The position numbers and the translations under genes are program-made. Below the pieces are notes generated by a model. It worked only from the letters and a program-made list of their open reading frames with translations. It searched no databases and had not been told where the DNA came from. Below, one piece after another: positions 5,166 to 6,707 of a DNA stretch of 6,707 bases; position 1 is the first letter of the stretch; each line of letters begins with the position of its first letter. Origin of the DNA: an uncultured Clostridia bacterium (GTDB lineage: Bacteria; Bacillota; Clostridia; Christensenellales; UBA1242); assembly GCA_934771675.1 (NCBI GenBank), contig CAKVMF010000050.1, positions 1 to 6,707 of the forward strand, given 5' to 3'.

Positions 5166-6452
5166 ATGACATACACAATTGGTGAAAAAAAGAACGGAAA
5201 ATTAACCGTTGAATTTAAGCTTAATGCTGCTGAATGGGAAGCTGAAATTGAAAAGGCTTACCAAAAAAATAAAGGAAAATACAAACTTGATGGTTTCAGA
5301 CAAGGAAAAATTCCAAGAAAAGTTCTTGAAAAGACTTATGGCGAATATGTTTTTTATGAAGATGCTTTGAATGCTGTTTGTGACAACAGTTTCTTTGATT
5401 TTCTTGAAAAAGAAAAGGATGTTCAAGCAGTTGACTATCCTGAAATTTCAGTTAAAAATGTTTCAAAAGACGGCGTAACATGGGTTGCAACAATAACTCT
5501 TATGCCTGAAGTTGAACTTGGAAAATACGAAGGTATTGAAGTTAAAAAGAATAAAGTTTCAGTTTCTGAAAAAGAAGTTGATGAAAAACTTAAATCTCTT
5601 CAAGAAAAACAAGCTAGATTTGTTGATGTAAATGATCGTGCTGCAAAGATGGGCGACCTTGTGAATATTGACTTTGTTGGTTCTGTAGATGGTGTTGCTT
5701 TTGAAGGTGGAACAGCAAAAGATTATGAACTTGAACTTGGTTCTCACACATTTATTGAAGGATTTGAAGATCAAGTTGCAGGAATGAAGGTTGATGAGAA
5801 TAAAGACGTTAATGTTACATTCCCAAAAGAATATCATGTTAAAGAACTTGCTGGAAAACCTGCAGTTTTTGCTGTTAAACTTCTTGCTATTCGTGAAAAA
5901 CAAATGCCAGAAATTGATGACAAATTTGCTGCTGATGTAAGTGAATTTAACACTCTTGCAGAACTTAAAAAAGATACAAAAGAAAAACTCAAAGCAGAAA
6001 AAGAAGCTCAAGCAGACAGAGATGTTGAAAACAAACTTGTTGAAGAAGTTGTTAAAAATGCAACAGTTGAAGTTCCATCTGCAATGGTTAAAAACCAAAT
6101 TTCAAGAGGAATCGAAGAAATGAAGAGATCTCTTGCAATGCAAGGTATGAGCTATGAAATGTATCTTGGTTACATTGGTATGACCGATGAAGAGTTCAGA
6201 CTTTCAAGAGAAGCTGACACTGAAAAACAAATCAAAACCAGCCTTGTTCTTGGTGAAATTATCAAAAAAGAAGGCATCAAAGTTGATGATGCTGAAATTG
6301 ATGCAAAGATTGCTGAACTTGCTGAGCGTATGAAAAAGACAGCTGATGAACTCAAAAAAACTATGACTGCAAGTCAAAAAGAAGTTCTTGAAAACAACAT
6401 TGTTTCTGAAAAAATCATGAAATTGCTTAAAGACAAAAATACAATTTTATAG
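5166..6452 (+). CDS. tig: Trigger factor, ribosome-associated chaperone and peptidyl-prolyl isomerase
   Basis: Trigger factor binds the ribosome next to the exit tunnel and shields nascent chains; its middle domain has FKBP-like proline isomerase activity. From ATG 5166 the product is 428 residues, the usual family length. The N-terminal ribosome-binding domain (about 1-115) contains the signature GFRQGKIPRKV at 43-53. The FKBP-like domain (about 150-235) includes GDLVNIDFVGSVDG, FEGGTAKDYELELGS, FIEGFEDQVAGM and FAVKLLAI. The C-terminal helical chaperone arms (about 240-428) are Lys/Glu-rich, with MKNQIS-type helices and a TASQKEVLENNIVSEKIMKLL end. It has its own promoter and precedes clpP, an arrangement common in Bacillota and other bacteria that couples nascent-chain folding with proteolysis. 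Confidence 0.97.
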   Translation: MTYTIGEKKNGKLTVEFKLNAAEWEAEIEKAYQKNKGKYKLDGFRQGKIPRKVLEKTYGEYVFYEDALNAVCDNSFFDFLEKEKDVQAVDYPEISVKNVSKDGVTWVATITLMPEVELGKYEGIEVKKNKVSVSEKEVDEKLKSLQEKQARFVDVNDRAAKMGDLVNIDFVGSVDGVAFEGGTAKDYELELGSHTFIEGFEDQVAGMKVDENKDVNVTFPKEYHVKELAGKPAVFAVKLLAIREKQMPEIDDKFAADVSEFNTLAELKKDTKEKLKAEKEAQADRDVENKLVEEVVKNATVEVPSAMVKNQISRGIEEMKRSLAMQGMSYEMYLGYIGMTDEEFRLSREADTEKQIKTSLVLGEIIKKEGIKVDDAEIDAKIAELAERMKKTADELKKTMTASQKEVLENNIVSEKIMKLLKDKNTIL

Positions 6453-6456
6453 TATG

Positions 6457-6481
6457 AAAGTTTAATTTTTTGCTAAACTTT
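6457..6481 (+). other. Hairpin without T-tract between tig and clpP
   Basis: AAAGTTTA (6457-6464) pairs perfectly with TAAACTTT (6474-6481) around a 9-base loop, ATTTTTTGC. It is followed by ATTTAGGAG rather than a T-run, so it is unlikely to terminate strongly. It starts four bases after the tig stop and ends four bases before the clpP ribosome-binding site, which would suit RNA processing, mRNA stabilisation or partial attenuation. Confidence 0.5.
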
Positions 6482-6495
6482 ATTTAGGAGTTTTT

Positions 6496-6707
6496 ATGAA
6501 CGAAAAAGATATGCTTATTCCTATGGTTGTTGAACAAACAAACCGTGGTGAAAGATCTTATGACATTTTTTCAAGATTGCTTGAAGATAGAATTGTTTTC
6601 TTGAACGGTGAAATAAATGATCAAACTGCAAACCTTGTTATTGCACAGCTTATTTACTTGGAAGGAAAGGACCCAGATAAGGACATTATGATGTATATCA
6701 ATAGTCC
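6496..6707 (+). CDS. clpP: ATP-dependent Clp protease proteolytic subunit (N-terminal part, cut by window end)
   Basis: This serine protease subunit forms the two-ring barrel that degrades proteins unfolded by ClpX or ClpC. Only about 70 residues are in the window, but they are highly typical of ClpP: LIPMVVEQTNRGERSYDIFS at 7-26, the helix SRLLEDRIVFLNGEI at 26-40, ANLVIAQLIYLEGKDPDKDI at 45-64 and YINSP at the window end, where the family continues into GG. The catalytic Ser, His and Asp lie beyond the edge. ATG 6496 is preceded by AGGAG (6486-6490) with five bases of spacing. No promoter is evident in the 43-base gap after tig, so it is probably co-transcribed. Confidence 0.95.
   Translation, partial: MNEKDMLIPMVVEQTNRGERSYDIFSRLLEDRIVFLNGEINDQTANLVIAQLIYLEGKDPDKDIMMYINS

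Noticed and set aside
5559..6098. Minus-strand open frame of 179 codons
   Set aside because: It is antisense to tig, and its Phe/Lys/Asn/Cys-rich translation is what the Lys/Glu-rich sense strand produces. There is no start signal.
1..6707. Alternative genetic code (TGA as Trp, or TAA reassigned) to explain the internal stop
   Set aside because: Trp is coded by TGG throughout; TGA ends lspA, TAG ends rluD and tig, and TAA ends the second small membrane protein at natural positions.
1..6707. CRISPR array, tRNA, rRNA, insertion sequence or attachment site
   Set aside because: No spaced direct repeats, cloverleaf signatures, transposase frames or paired att-like repeats were seen on either strand.

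Overview
The window is AT-rich DNA from a low-GC bacterium, most likely an uncultured member of the Bacillota (Clostridia or a Mollicutes-related Bacilli lineage). This rests on the lspA-rluD gene pair, the tig-clpP pair, Gram-positive-type AGGAG ribosome-binding sites, TTGACA/TATAAT promoters, and AT-rich codon choice with AGA for arginine. The genetic code looks standard: Trp is TGG, and TAA, TAG and TGA are all used as stops. All genes lie on the + strand. I cannot name the species.

Region 1 (1-2789) holds most of one very long reading frame that enters from the left edge. It encodes a polytopic membrane protein whose hydrophobic half resembles the VirB6/TrbL-like component of Gram-positive and mycoplasma conjugation-type secretion systems. 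A very long, charged, Lys/Glu-rich helical tail follows. The frame is broken by a single TAA at 2385-2387 and then stays open in the same frame to 2789, with no credible restart signal. A strong Rho-independent terminator lies just beyond.

Region 2 (2844-4312) is a housekeeping operon: lspA (lipoprotein signal peptidase II) overlaps an RluA-family pseudouridine synthase gene by four bases (ATGA). Its likely promoter overlaps the preceding terminator.

Region 3 (4322-5071) has a perfect-consensus sigma-A promoter driving two tightly linked genes for small proteins, each with three predicted membrane helices and the same predicted N-in/C-out topology. I do not recognise either. The unit ends in a clear terminator.

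Region 4 (5102-6707) is tig (trigger factor) with its own near-consensus promoter, which overlaps two inverted repeats. The start of clpP follows and runs off the right edge. A U-tract-less hairpin sits between tig and clpP. Together these are nascent-chain folding and protein-quality-control genes.

The points most worth a second look are the in-frame stop in the TrbL-like gene, its unusual architecture beside core chromosomal genes, the strongly expressed pair of unknown membrane proteins, and the palindromic elements in the tig promoter.
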